Part shown: positions 6,738-15,313 of the stretch, piece after piece
Position numbering within the stretch: the stretch's first letter is position 1
Layout: the number at the start of each line of letters is the position of its first letter
Origin: Rariglobus sp041662485
Lineage (GTDB): Bacteria > Verrucomicrobiota > Verrucomicrobiia > Opitutales > Opitutaceae
Assembly (NCBI GenBank): GCA_041662485.1
Contig: JBAZSJ010000012.1
Span: forward strand, 49,098 to 113,097
DNA: 64,000 nt
Direction of reading: 5' to 3'
Notes under the pieces: generated by a model
The model's input: the letters and a program-made list of their open reading frames with translations, nothing else
Told to the model about the DNA's origin: nothing
Databases searched by the model: none
Program-made: the position numbers and the translations under genes

Positions 6738-9242
6738 TCAGGCGAGGTCGATGGCGGCCTTGAGCCTGAGGTCGCGGGACGACGCGCCGACGGAGATGGT
6801 GAAGCGTCCGGGTTCGACGTTCCAGCCGTTGCGGCTCTCGTCCCAGAAGGCGAAGGCGCGGGCGTCGAGGCTGAGCTCGACGCGAACCTTGGCGCCGGGT
6901 GCGAGGCTGACTTTCTTGAAGGCCTTGAGCTCGCGCGGCGGACGCGCGACGGACGCCACGTCGTCGCTCACGTAACACTGGACGACCTCGGAGCCCTCGC
7001 GTTTGCCGGTATTGGTGACGGTGCAGGCGACGGCGACGGACTCGCCGCGGCGTTCGACGGTGATATCCGAGTAGTCGAAGCGGGTGTAGGAGAGGCCGTG
7101 GCCGAAGCAGAACAGCGGGGCGATGTCGCGGGCGTCGTGCCAGCGGTAACCGACGAAGACGCCTTCGCGGTATTCGCACTTTTGGGAGTTGTAGTCGTCC
7201 AGTGCGTGGCCGGGAGAATCCGCGAGTTGTTTCGGGAAGGTGAAGGGCAGGCGTCCGCTTGGGTTGACGGCGCCGGTGAGGACCTCGGCGAGGGCGCGTC
7301 CGCCTTCGCAGCCGCCATACCAGGGCAGCACGACGGCGGGAACCTGATCAATCCATGGCATGGCGACGGGCGAACCGGCGACTAGCACGACGACGAGGCG
7401 GGGATTGGCCGCGGCGAGAGCGGAGATGAGTTCGTCCTGGCCGTGGGGCAGGTCGAGGCTGTGACGGTCGCCGGCTTCGGTGTCGTCCTGGTGGGTGAGG
7501 CCGCCGACGAAGACGACGGCGTCCGCCGCACGGGCGTGGGCGAGCAGTTTGTCGCGGTCCGCACCATCGGTTTTATCGTCAGGGGTGATGATCCCGAGTC
7601 GAAGGGTGTTTTGCGATTCGTCGGAGCCGGGACGGAAATCGATATTGATCGGGCAGGGATGTCCGGATTCGAGGGTGACGTCGACCGTGACGACATCGAT
7701 GCCTCCCGCCTCCCAGGCGAGGATGACGCGCTTGCCGTCAACGTAGAGATCGGCGCGATTGGCGCCGTGGAGGACGAAGCGATAGCCGCCTCCGACGACG
7801 GGAGTGAAGACGGTGCTGTAGCGGACCGAGCAGCTGCGGCCGGAGAGGAAGGGGAAGGGGCGTCCCTGGCGCCAGTCGAGATCGACTTTTTCCGAAGGCT
7901 GCACGGCTTCGGGTGTTCCCTGGCAGCCGACACGGGAGAAATAGGCGACGCTCCAGCCGCGGGTGCCGGCGTTGGCGTCAGCGAGGGAGAGGAGCGCGGG
8001 GTCAATGTCGGAACCGGTGGCGAGATCGGGATAGCCGCGAATGTGGGTGATCTCGACGCGGTCGCCGAGGACGGCCTGCAGACCTTCAAGAGGCGTGGTC
8101 TCGTAGAGCGCGCGCACGGCGGAGCTGAAGCCGCCGGCGTGGTGGCGGGCGGTGGCGTTGTCGCCGACCACGAGCAGGCGTTTGACGTTGGCGAGAGGGA
8201 GGATGGTGCCCTCGTTTTTCAGGAGCACGACGGCCTCGCGGGCGATGCGGAGGGCGTTTTCCTGATGGCGCGGGGTGTTGCGCGCGCCGCGGGGGCGTGA
8301 GCCGGGGTCGAGCACGCCGGTGGCCGCCATCACGCTCAGGTTGCGACGGGCCTTGTCGACGGCGAGGCCGGCCTCGAGCTGGCCGCCGCGAATGGCTTCC
8401 AGAAAACGCGAGGCGAGGAAGTAGGCGTCCCAGTTTTCGCCGCTGCCCATCTCGACATCGAGGCCGAAGCGGGCGGATTCGTAGGTCGAGTGGGCGCCGC
8501 CCCAGTCGGAGATGACGGAGCCCACGAAGCCCCACTCGCCTTTGAGAATGCGGTTGATGAGGTGCTCGTGGTGGCAGGTGTGCTGGCCGCGCAGGAGATT
8601 GTAGGCGCCCATGATGGTGAGGACTCCGGCGCGGACGACCGCGGCTTCGAAGCCGGGCAGGTAGATTTCGCGGAGCGTGCGTTCGTCGGGGCACGCGTTT
8701 ACGCCGCTGCGGTTGAGCTCCTGGCTGTTGCAGGCGAAATGTTTCACGCAGGCGGCGACGCCCTGAGCCTGGACGCCTGCGATCGCGGGCACGACGAGGG
8801 CCGAGACGAGGAACGGGTCTTCGCTGTAGTATTCGAAATTACGGCCGCAGAGGGGACTGCGGACGATGTTGATGCCGGGGCCGAGGATGACGTCCTTGCC
8901 GCGTTCGCGGGACTCCGCGCCGAGCACCTCGCCGTGAAGGCGCGCCATGTCGGGGTTCCAAGTGGCGGCGAGGGCGCTGCCGGTGGGCAGGTAGGTGGCG
9001 GCATCGTCGAAGCCCTCGACGGCGTCCCAGCTGTCGCGGCAGATCTCGCGGCGCACGCCGTGCGGGCCGTCGGACATCGTCCACTCGGGAATGCCGAGGC
9101 GGGGGATGGCGTTCACCGCGAACTTGGAGCCGGCGTGGCAGAGGGAGACGATTTCCTCGAGGGAAAGCTGTTCCAAAATGGCGGCGACTTTGGCTTGGAT
9201 CGCGGGACTGAAAGGACGGGCGGATGAAGGGACAGGGGACAT
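6738..9242 (-). CDS. Glycoside hydrolase family 3 (beta-glucosidase-like) with PA14 insert
   Basis: Hydrolyses terminal beta-linked sugars (glucoside, xyloside or similar; substrate not readable). GH3 N-domain with FEYYSEDP (136-143), KHFACNSQE (167-175) and nucleophile Asp246 in VISDWGG. After the second domain there is a PA14-like beta insert (about 430-570, FVLHGANRADLYVDGKRV), then the rest of the C-domain and a fibronectin-III-like end (VACTVTNTGKREGSEVVQCY). No signal peptide, so it is probably cytoplasmic and acts on imported oligosaccharides. 834 residues is usual for the PA14-bearing subgroup. Flanked on both sides by GTAGACGCGG repeats. Confidence 0.94.
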   Translation of the reverse strand: MSPVPSSARPFSPAIQAKVAAILEQLSLEEIVSLCHAGSKFAVNAIPRLGIPEWTMSDGPHGVRREICRDSWDAVEGFDDAATYLPTGSALAATWNPDMARLHGEVLGAESRERGKDVILGPGINIVRSPLCGRNFEYYSEDPFLVSALVVPAIAGVQAQGVAACVKHFACNSQELNRSGVNACPDERTLREIYLPGFEAAVVRAGVLTIMGAYNLLRGQHTCHHEHLINRILKGEWGFVGSVISDWGGAHSTYESARFGLDVEMGSGENWDAYFLASRFLEAIRGGQLEAGLAVDKARRNLSVMAATGVLDPGSRPRGARNTPRHQENALRIAREAVVLLKNEGTILPLANVKRLLVVGDNATARHHAGGFSSAVRALYETTPLEGLQAVLGDRVEITHIRGYPDLATGSDIDPALLSLADANAGTRGWSVAYFSRVGCQGTPEAVQPSEKVDLDWRQGRPFPFLSGRSCSVRYSTVFTPVVGGGYRFVLHGANRADLYVDGKRVILAWEAGGIDVVTVDVTLESGHPCPINIDFRPGSDESQNTLRLGIITPDDKTDGADRDKLLAHARAADAVVFVGGLTHQDDTEAGDRHSLDLPHGQDELISALAAANPRLVVVLVAGSPVAMPWIDQVPAVVLPWYGGCEGGRALAEVLTGAVNPSGRLPFTFPKQLADSPGHALDDYNSQKCEYREGVFVGYRWHDARDIAPLFCFGHGLSYTRFDYSDITVERRGESVAVACTVTNTGKREGSEVVQCYVSDDVASVARPPRELKAFKKVSLAPGAKVRVELSLDARAFAFWDESRNGWNVEPGRFTISVGASSRDLRLKAAIDLA

Positions 9243-9331
9243 GGGAAAATTCCCTTATCTGGGATGCGATGATCACCCGCGACTTTAAAGTGACCGACGG
9301 GTGGCGAATATTGCGCGGCGGGGCGATGAGC

Positions 9332-9402
9332 AGACGCGGCGGCTCGCCGCGTTGGATTGGATGGAAATTTTTCGAGCCAACGCGGCAAGATGCCGCGTCT
9401 AC
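9332..9402. repeat. Palindromic repeat, GTAGACGCGGCATC type
   Basis: Arms AGACGCGGCGGCTCGCCGCG (9332 on) and CGCGGCAAGATGCCGCGTCT (to 9402), between the divergent GH3 and HNH genes. The inner bases differ between the arms but each arm still folds on itself. Confidence 0.88.
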
Positions 9403-9476
9403 TTTGACCTGTCACACGTTCTTGACGGCGAGACCCTTGACAGGCCTGCCAGTGCTTCCTACTCGTAAGAGCCCAT

Positions 9477-10094
9477 ATGGAGGCTGTGCTCGATCAACCG
9501 GTGTTGGTCCTTAATCGCCTGTGGCAGGCGGTGAATGTCATCGGCGCTAAACGCGCCTTTGGATTGCTGTCGAGAGGTCACGCGAGCGTCGTCCACCATC
9601 ACGAGGACGACTTCCGTGTTTTCAACCTGATGGACTGGGTGGATTTCTCGCAGGACAACCCTCCGCTCGAAGTCATGGATCAGGTGCATACGCCGCGCAT
9701 GACGATCCGTCTGCCGCGCGTGATCCTGCTGGCGTATTTCGACCGGCTGCCCTGCAAGGAACTGAAGCTCACGCGCAACAACGTCTTCGAGCGCGACAAG
9801 GAGACCTGCCAGTATTGCGGAAAGATTTTCGAGCGCGAGGACCTGAATCTCGACCACGTGATCCCGCGCGATTTCGGCGGCAAGACGACGTGGGAAAACA
9901 TCGTGTGCTCGTGCATCAAGTGTAACTCGAAAAAAGCCAACCGCCTCCCTCACGAGGCGAACATGCGACTCATCCGCAAGCCGGTGCGCCCGAAATGGCG
10001 TCCGGTCATCTCGCTGGTGTTGGGCAATGCCGAACGCGAGCGCTGGAAGGACTTCCTCGATCTGGCCTACTGGAACGTCGAGCTGGAGGATTGA
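9477..10094 (+). CDS. HNH endonuclease family protein
   Basis: 205 residues. The HNH zinc-bound beta-beta-alpha fold is visible at about residues 105-165: CQYCGKIF gives the first Cys pair, LDHVIPRDFGG the catalytic His region, WENIVCSCIKCNSKKANR the second Cys pair and the Asn. The N-terminal 100 residues (PVLVLNRLWQAVNV, RAFGLLSRGHASVV) match the common chromosomal HNH family found singly in many bacteria. Its real role is unknown: it is a predicted DNA nuclease with no methyltransferase or defence partner beside it. ATG 9477 is the first start in frame after the repeat-bearing spacer. Confidence 0.92.
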   Translation: MEAVLDQPVLVLNRLWQAVNVIGAKRAFGLLSRGHASVVHHHEDDFRVFNLMDWVDFSQDNPPLEVMDQVHTPRMTIRLPRVILLAYFDRLPCKELKLTRNNVFERDKETCQYCGKIFEREDLNLDHVIPRDFGGKTTWENIVCSCIKCNSKKANRLPHEANMRLIRKPVRPKWRPVISLVLGNAERERWKDFLDLAYWNVELED

Positions 10095-10150
10095 GGCGCT
10101 GGAGAACGGACCTCCTTTTCGGCCAGACTTTATTTGCCATGGTGCCAACG

Positions 10151-10170
10151 CCCCGGAGCGCGCTCCGGGG
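10151..10170. repeat. 20-base perfect palindrome
   Basis: CCCCGGAGCGCGCTCCGGGG is fully self-complementary. It lies 57 bases after the HNH gene; no T-run follows, so it is not a classical terminator. Confidence 0.7.
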
Positions 10171-10215
10171 ATGTTTACATAAGGGAATTACTGAAAACCG
10201 TCCGAGCTGCCAATG

Positions 10216-10289
10216 GTAGGGCCGCCGCTCGCGGCGTGCCGGTTCGGTGTTGACCGGCTTGAGAGGCGCGTCGCAAGCGACGGCCCTAC
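10216..10289. repeat. Palindromic repeat, GTAGGGCCG type
   Basis: Ends GTAGGGCCGCCGCTCGCGGC (10216 on) and GTCGCAAGCGACGGCCCTAC (to 10289). The outer 8-9 bases pair with each other and each half has its own inner hairpin, the same architecture as the other repeat kinds here. Single copy in the window. Confidence 0.82.
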
Positions 10290-10344
10290 GAAGGAAGGCA
10301 GGGGCGGCTTGAGAGTTCTGAGTTTAGGAGCCTCTAAATCGCCT

Positions 10345-10533
10345 CTACCGATCCGTTCCCTGCTGTCGCCAGGCGACAAAGACCACGAGGGCGGCGATGA
10401 TGTCGGTGCCGGCCACGGCGAGGCGGACGGGCAGGGGAAGCTTCAGGGGAAGCAGCAGCACGAGGGCTGCAGAGATCGCCAAAAAGACGATGGTCGCGGC
10501 CAGCAGTTTTTTCTTTTGCTCGATGGAGGGCAT
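10345..10533 (-). CDS. Small two-helix membrane protein, unknown
   Basis: 62 residues: a charged start (MPSIEQKKK), a first hydrophobic helix (about 10-28), a short loop with prolines, a second helix (about 35-54) and a basic/acidic tail. It lies 67 bases downstream of the GAF histidine kinase on the same strand and may be co-transcribed. No family recognised. Coding is supported only by the clean two-helix pattern and position. Confidence 0.55.
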   Translation of the reverse strand: MPSIEQKKKLLAATIVFLAISAALVLLLPLKLPLPVRLAVAGTDIIAALVVFVAWRQQGTDR

Positions 10534-10600
10534 GGCGTGGGCTCTGGGAACGAGGTAGGAGGAGAACGAGAAAGAGTAAGAGCACGAGAAAGAGGCGGAA

Positions 10601-12343
10601 TCAGGGGGCGACAGGGAGGGCCATGCGCAGGGTGGTGCCGCTTGTGTCGGTGGAAACCAACGTGATGTCGCCGTGGTGGCTGATCAGGATTCGTTTGGCG
10701 ATGGCCAGACCCAGGCCGGTGCCGTCGGAGCGTCCGGAGAGGAAGGAGTCGAAGATGTGCGCGCGCAGTTCCTCGGGAATGCCGCGTCCGGTGTCGATGA
10801 TGTCGACGATGGCGAAATGCGCGCCGCCGCGATCCTCGGTTCCGCAGTGGATGGTGATGGAGCCGCCGTCGGGCATGGCCTGCATGGAGTTGATCAGAAG
10901 GTTGAGAATGACCTGCTGGATCTGGCCTTTGTGGACATCCACGACGAGGGGTTTGGCGGGAGGCTCGAAGCGGAGCTGGATCTTGTTTTGGGCGAGCTTC
11001 AGGCGGATGAGCACGATGGTGTCGCCGACCATGTCGGTGAGCGACCAGCGTGAATGCAGGCTCGCGGGGGCCTTGGCGAAGCTGAGCACGCGGGAGACGA
11101 TGGCCTCGAGCTGGTCGAGCTTCTCGCTGATGACACGGACGTCGGTGCGGCGGGGATCGTCCTCGGGAAAGTTAAGGTCGAGGTAGCCGAAGAGAAGCTT
11201 GATGACCGTGAGCGGATTGCGGATCTCGTGGGCGATTTCGGCGGCGAGCAGGCCGAGGGTGGTGAGCTGCTCGTTCTTGCGCAGGGATTCCTCGCTCTGG
11301 AACACGCGCGAGTAGAGGCGGGAGTTTTGCAGGGCGACGGCGCCGAGGGAGGCGAGGGCGGCGAGGAGGCGCTTTTCGTCGTTGTTGAAACGGTGGACGT
11401 GGTCCGTGAAGACGGCGAGGACGCCGATGACTTCGTTTTCGTAAACGACGGGTGCGGCGAGCACGGAGCGCAGGGCCTCGTCGCGGGGAAGGTCGATGAC
11501 GTCGCGAAACTCGGGAGACTGGATGTTGGCGAACTCGATCTGCCTGCGGGTGTGGATGGCGGCGGCGGTGAGGCAGGATTCGAGCGGCAGGTCGGCTTCG
11601 GGCAGCGGGACGATGACGGGGCTGGTGAGGGAGACGAGCCGCAAGGTCTGGCGGTTGAGATCGCAGAGATAAAAGATGCAGGAGCGGCTGTTGGTGATGA
11701 GGCGGGCGTCGCGGGTGATGGTGTCGAAGAGCTCCTGCTGCTCGAGTTTGCCGACGAGGGACTGGCCGATGGTGATGAGCGATTCGAGCTGGCGGGCCTT
11801 GCCGCTCAGGTGGCGCAGCTGCCAGAGACGCTGCATGACGGCGGTGGCCTCCTCGGTGAGGCGGACAAAGAAGGCGAGGTCGGCGTCGGTGAAGCCGCCA
11901 AGGACGTCGCTGTCGAGATTGATGACGCCAAGGACCTGCCCGCCGCCTTCGAGCATTGGAGCGGCCATTTCGCTGCGGACCTCCGGACGCAGGGCGATGT
12001 AGCGCGGATCGGCGGCGACGTTGGTGACGAGCTGGGGGCGTCCGTGAAAGGCGACCCAGCCGGTGATGCCTTGGCCGAGGCGGAGGGAGACCTCGTCGCT
12101 GTCGGGGGGGAGGCCCTGCTGGACCTCTATTTCGAGTTTTCCAGAGTCGGGATTGAGGAGGGAGACGGTTCCGGAGGAGGCCTTGAGTGACTCGATGAAA
12201 ACCGCGAGTATCTCGGTGAGCGCCTCACGGGGATCGTTTCCGCGGCCCGCGATGCTACTGATGCGGTAAAGCGCCTCGTAGCAAACCGAGTTGCGGACCT
12301 CGGAAGCCGGAGGGTCGGAAGAAAGCACCGTTTTGATTGGCAC
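10601..12343 (-). CDS. Cytoplasmic sensor histidine kinase with two GAF domains
   Basis: Soluble two-component kinase, about 580 residues. Order: GAF-like domain 1 (about 20-185, with GITGWVAFHGRPQLV), GAF-like domain 2 (about 195-345), HisKA with H-box AAEIAHEIRNP, then a HATPase domain with N-box QQVILNLLINSMQAM, G1 DTGRGIP and G2 GTGLGLAIAKR. No membrane segment, so the signal is internal or diffusible; ligand unknown. No response regulator is adjacent. The open frame runs far upstream into glnD, but glnD stops at 12400 and the first sensible start after it is GTG 12343 (MPIKTVL); this start is uncertain. Confidence 0.88.
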   Translation of the reverse strand: MPIKTVLSSDPPASEVRNSVCYEALYRISSIAGRGNDPREALTEILAVFIESLKASSGTVSLLNPDSGKLEIEVQQGLPPDSDEVSLRLGQGITGWVAFHGRPQLVTNVAADPRYIALRPEVRSEMAAPMLEGGGQVLGVINLDSDVLGGFTDADLAFFVRLTEEATAVMQRLWQLRHLSGKARQLESLITIGQSLVGKLEQQELFDTITRDARLITNSRSCIFYLCDLNRQTLRLVSLTSPVIVPLPEADLPLESCLTAAAIHTRRQIEFANIQSPEFRDVIDLPRDEALRSVLAAPVVYENEVIGVLAVFTDHVHRFNNDEKRLLAALASLGAVALQNSRLYSRVFQSEESLRKNEQLTTLGLLAAEIAHEIRNPLTVIKLLFGYLDLNFPEDDPRRTDVRVISEKLDQLEAIVSRVLSFAKAPASLHSRWSLTDMVGDTIVLIRLKLAQNKIQLRFEPPAKPLVVDVHKGQIQQVILNLLINSMQAMPDGGSITIHCGTEDRGGAHFAIVDIIDTGRGIPEELRAHIFDSFLSGRSDGTGLGLAIAKRILISHHGDITLVSTDTSGTTLRMALPVAP

Positions 12344-12399
12344 GCCGAACAGCTTTGAGGAGAGACGGGGAGGATGGCGAGAATTTCGCCAGTCCCGCC

Positions 12400-15210
12400 T
12401 TACACCGCCTCGGCCTGCTCGGTCACGGGCATGATGATGGCGGCGAGAGATTCGCGGAGTTTGACCAGACGGGAGGTGTCCGCGGTGGGTTCGTGGTTGT
12501 CGCTCTCGATGTAGAAGGTGTCGATGGCGATGCCGCGTTCCGTGCCGATGCGGGCGAAGGTGATGTCGAAGCCGTGGTCGCTGATGGTCTTGCCGAGGCG
12601 GAAGAGCAGGCCGATCTCGTCGCGGGCCTGAACCTCGACGATGGTGCGCTGCATCGAGAGCTCGTGATAGACGTCCACGGTGGGCGGGAAGGACGACTGG
12701 ACGGCCTCGCTGCCGGTGGGCGTGTTGTAGCGCTGGGTGGACGCGTATTTTTTGGCCTGGGCGACGATGTCGGGGTAAAGGTCCTTGTTGGCCACGAGGG
12801 ACTCCTCGACGGTCTTGGCGAAGATTTCCTGGGCCTTGGCGCTTTGCACGACACCGCGGCCGGGCTCGACGACGTAGAAGGTGTCGATGGCGATGTGGTC
12901 GCTGCGGGAAATGATCTTGGCGCCGAGGATGGAAAGGCCGGCGACGCTGAAGGCGCCGGCGAGCTTGTAGAAGAGCCCGGCGCGGTCCCAGGTGACGACG
13001 TTGACCACGGTGAGGGAGCGGTTGATGTCGTCCTTCCACTCGATGACCGGATGGAGGGAGCCGACCGAGTTCGCCTGCGCGATGGACTTCAGCAGGGCGT
13101 TGACCATGCGGATGTGCAGGGCGATCTCGGCCGTGTCGGTGTGGATGAAATAGCGCTCGGGCAGCAGGTTGAAGTGCGCGGTGATCTCGTCCTGGCTGAT
13201 GCCGGGGATGTTTTGGGAAATGAGTGCCTGGAAAGTCATTTTCAGCCGTTCGGAATTATGAGTCGCGATCGCGGCGCCGAGGGTCAGGTGCTCGAGAGTG
13301 GAGCGATAGAGCGAGGAATGGAGCGTGTCCTTGTAACCGCTCCAGAGTCCGGCCGCAGTGCCGCGGGCGTCGCAAAAGGTGTGGACGTAGAGATAGCGGA
13401 GCTTCTCGGCGCTTTCGACCAGTTCGGCAAATGCAGCGGCGGTGTTGGGATCATCTACGTCCCGCTTCTGCCAAAAGCGTGCCATGATGAGATGATTTTT
13501 TATGACGAAGATCACGAGCTCGGCGTTTTCCTCGGAAACCTCGAGTCGCTTGAGCAGGGGAATGGCGATTTTTACGCCGCTTTCGGCGTGGCCTTGGATG
13601 CCCATGGCCTTGCCGATATCGTGCAGCAGAAGAATCAGATAAAGCAGGGTGGGCGCGGCGGTTTCGTGGAGCGCGGAGCGGTATTTGAGGGTGATCGGCT
13701 CGGCTTCGGTAAAGATTTGGTCAAGTTCGCGGATGGCGTTGAGGGTGTGGATATCCGCGGTGTAACGGTGATAAAATTCGTGCTGCACGAGGCAGGTGAG
13801 GCCGTCGAACTCCGGGATGAAGCGCCCGAGGACGCCGAGTTCGTGCATGAGGCTGAGGGCGGGGTAGACCGCACCGGATTCGTCGAGAATCGCCTTGAAG
13901 CTGGTGTTGGCGTCGGGGGAGTGGGTGACCTTGCGCGTGATGAGCGGGAGGGATTCGCGGATGAGCGTCTGGAGGGAAAAATCGAGCTGGGCGTTGAGGC
14001 TCTGGCAGTGGCGGAAGACGCGGATGAGGCGGACGGGGTCCTTGCGGAAAACATCCGGGGACTCGGCGCCGAGTTCGCGACCGCGCAGGATGAAGCCGTC
14101 GAGGCGCTTGCTGTGCTGGTCGCGCCGGGCGCGCACGGCTTCGCGGAAGGAGCCGATGAGGCCGGTCTTGGGTTTTTCCAAGGTGAGGGCGAGACGGCTT
14201 TCGATGATGGTGGAAACGCGGAAGATGGTCTGGGCGGCCTTGTAGTAGTCGCGCATGAAGTGCTCGACGCGACCGAGCATGGTGCGCTGGTGGTAGCCCA
14301 GGCCCACGGCGACGTGGGTCTGGCCTTCCAGGTCAAGGATGTCCGTGGGGCGCTTTTTCAGGAAATGCAGTTCGTTGCGGACGCGCTGGAGAAAGTCGTG
14401 GGCGCGCTGGAAGTCGCGGAGTTCGTTTCGGCGAAGGTAGTTTTGCGTGGCGAGTTCGTCGATGGAGTCGATGCCCAGTTTGACCCGGGCCATCCAAAAG
14501 GAGTTTTGGTATTCGCGCAGGCCGCCGACGCCGTTTTTGATGTCGGGCTCCTGGAGGAAAACGGTGTCGCCGTATTTGGCGCGGCGGGTGGCCTGGTCGG
14601 AGAGGCGGGCGGCGATGTAGGCCTTGGGGTCTTCGACGGTGTAGTAAACGCGGTAGGCCTGCTTGAAGCCGTTGAAGAGCGCGGCGGAGCCGGCGAGGAG
14701 GCGCGACTCCAGCATGGCGGTCTTGGTTTGGATGTCCTTGCGCGCCTCGGCGAAGACCTCGTCGATCGTGCGGGTCGAGTGGCCGACCTTCAGGCCGCAA
14801 TCCCAGAGAATGTAGAGGATCTCGTTGATGAGGTGTTCCTGAAGCGGCTGGATGAGCGAGAGTTTCACCTTCGCGGGAAACAGGAACATGATGTCGATGT
14901 CGCTGAACGGGCTCAGTTCGCCGCGTCCGTAGCCGCCGATCGCGAGAAGGGCGACGGGGGCGGGCAGTTGTTCGTGCCGGCGTTCGTAGGAGGCGACCGC
15001 GTAGTCGAAGAGATGGCGGAGCATCACGTCCACCATGCCGGCGCGCGCCTGGGCGACCACCAGGCCGGATTCGCCCGCGTCATGGCGCATGCGGATCATC
15101 GCGCTTTCAAGGCGCAGGAACGTCTTGCAGGCGGAGAGGCGTTTGGCGGTCGGAACGTCCCCGATGAAGTTCAGGCGTTCTTTGGCGTGTTTTTGGATGC
15201 GGCCCAACAT
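12400..15210 (-). CDS. glnD: GlnD, [protein-PII] uridylyltransferase / uridylyl-removing enzyme
   Basis: Bifunctional nitrogen sensor: uridylylates PII when glutamine is low and removes UMP when it is high, setting NtrC and glutamine synthetase activity. Seen: nucleotidyltransferase signature GGYGRGELSPFSDIDIMFL (about 88-107), HD hydrolase motif LLLHDIGKAMG, and two C-terminal ACT regions (WDRAGLFYKLAGAFSVAGL and QARDEIGLLFRLGKTISDHG) that bind glutamine. 936 residues, a normal size. The nitrogen role matches the urea uptake and urease genes further along, though they are 17 kb away. It lies directly upstream of the GAF kinase and divergent from valS. Confidence 0.95.
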   Translation of the reverse strand: MLGRIQKHAKERLNFIGDVPTAKRLSACKTFLRLESAMIRMRHDAGESGLVVAQARAGMVDVMLRHLFDYAVASYERRHEQLPAPVALLAIGGYGRGELSPFSDIDIMFLFPAKVKLSLIQPLQEHLINEILYILWDCGLKVGHSTRTIDEVFAEARKDIQTKTAMLESRLLAGSAALFNGFKQAYRVYYTVEDPKAYIAARLSDQATRRAKYGDTVFLQEPDIKNGVGGLREYQNSFWMARVKLGIDSIDELATQNYLRRNELRDFQRAHDFLQRVRNELHFLKKRPTDILDLEGQTHVAVGLGYHQRTMLGRVEHFMRDYYKAAQTIFRVSTIIESRLALTLEKPKTGLIGSFREAVRARRDQHSKRLDGFILRGRELGAESPDVFRKDPVRLIRVFRHCQSLNAQLDFSLQTLIRESLPLITRKVTHSPDANTSFKAILDESGAVYPALSLMHELGVLGRFIPEFDGLTCLVQHEFYHRYTADIHTLNAIRELDQIFTEAEPITLKYRSALHETAAPTLLYLILLLHDIGKAMGIQGHAESGVKIAIPLLKRLEVSEENAELVIFVIKNHLIMARFWQKRDVDDPNTAAAFAELVESAEKLRYLYVHTFCDARGTAAGLWSGYKDTLHSSLYRSTLEHLTLGAAIATHNSERLKMTFQALISQNIPGISQDEITAHFNLLPERYFIHTDTAEIALHIRMVNALLKSIAQANSVGSLHPVIEWKDDINRSLTVVNVVTWDRAGLFYKLAGAFSVAGLSILGAKIISRSDHIAIDTFYVVEPGRGVVQSAKAQEIFAKTVEESLVANKDLYPDIVAQAKKYASTQRYNTPTGSEAVQSSFPPTVDVYHELSMQRTIVEVQARDEIGLLFRLGKTISDHGFDITFARIGTERGIAIDTFYIESDNHEPTADTSRLVKLRESLAAIIMPVTEQAEAV

Positions 15211-15313
15211 GGATCGTGGTTAATTGATCGAATGAACGCCCGCAGTCGAGCGGCCAATCCTCCGCTTGCCACGCGCCCTCGCGGATGGTTGCGTGACCGT
15301 TCACATTTTTTAC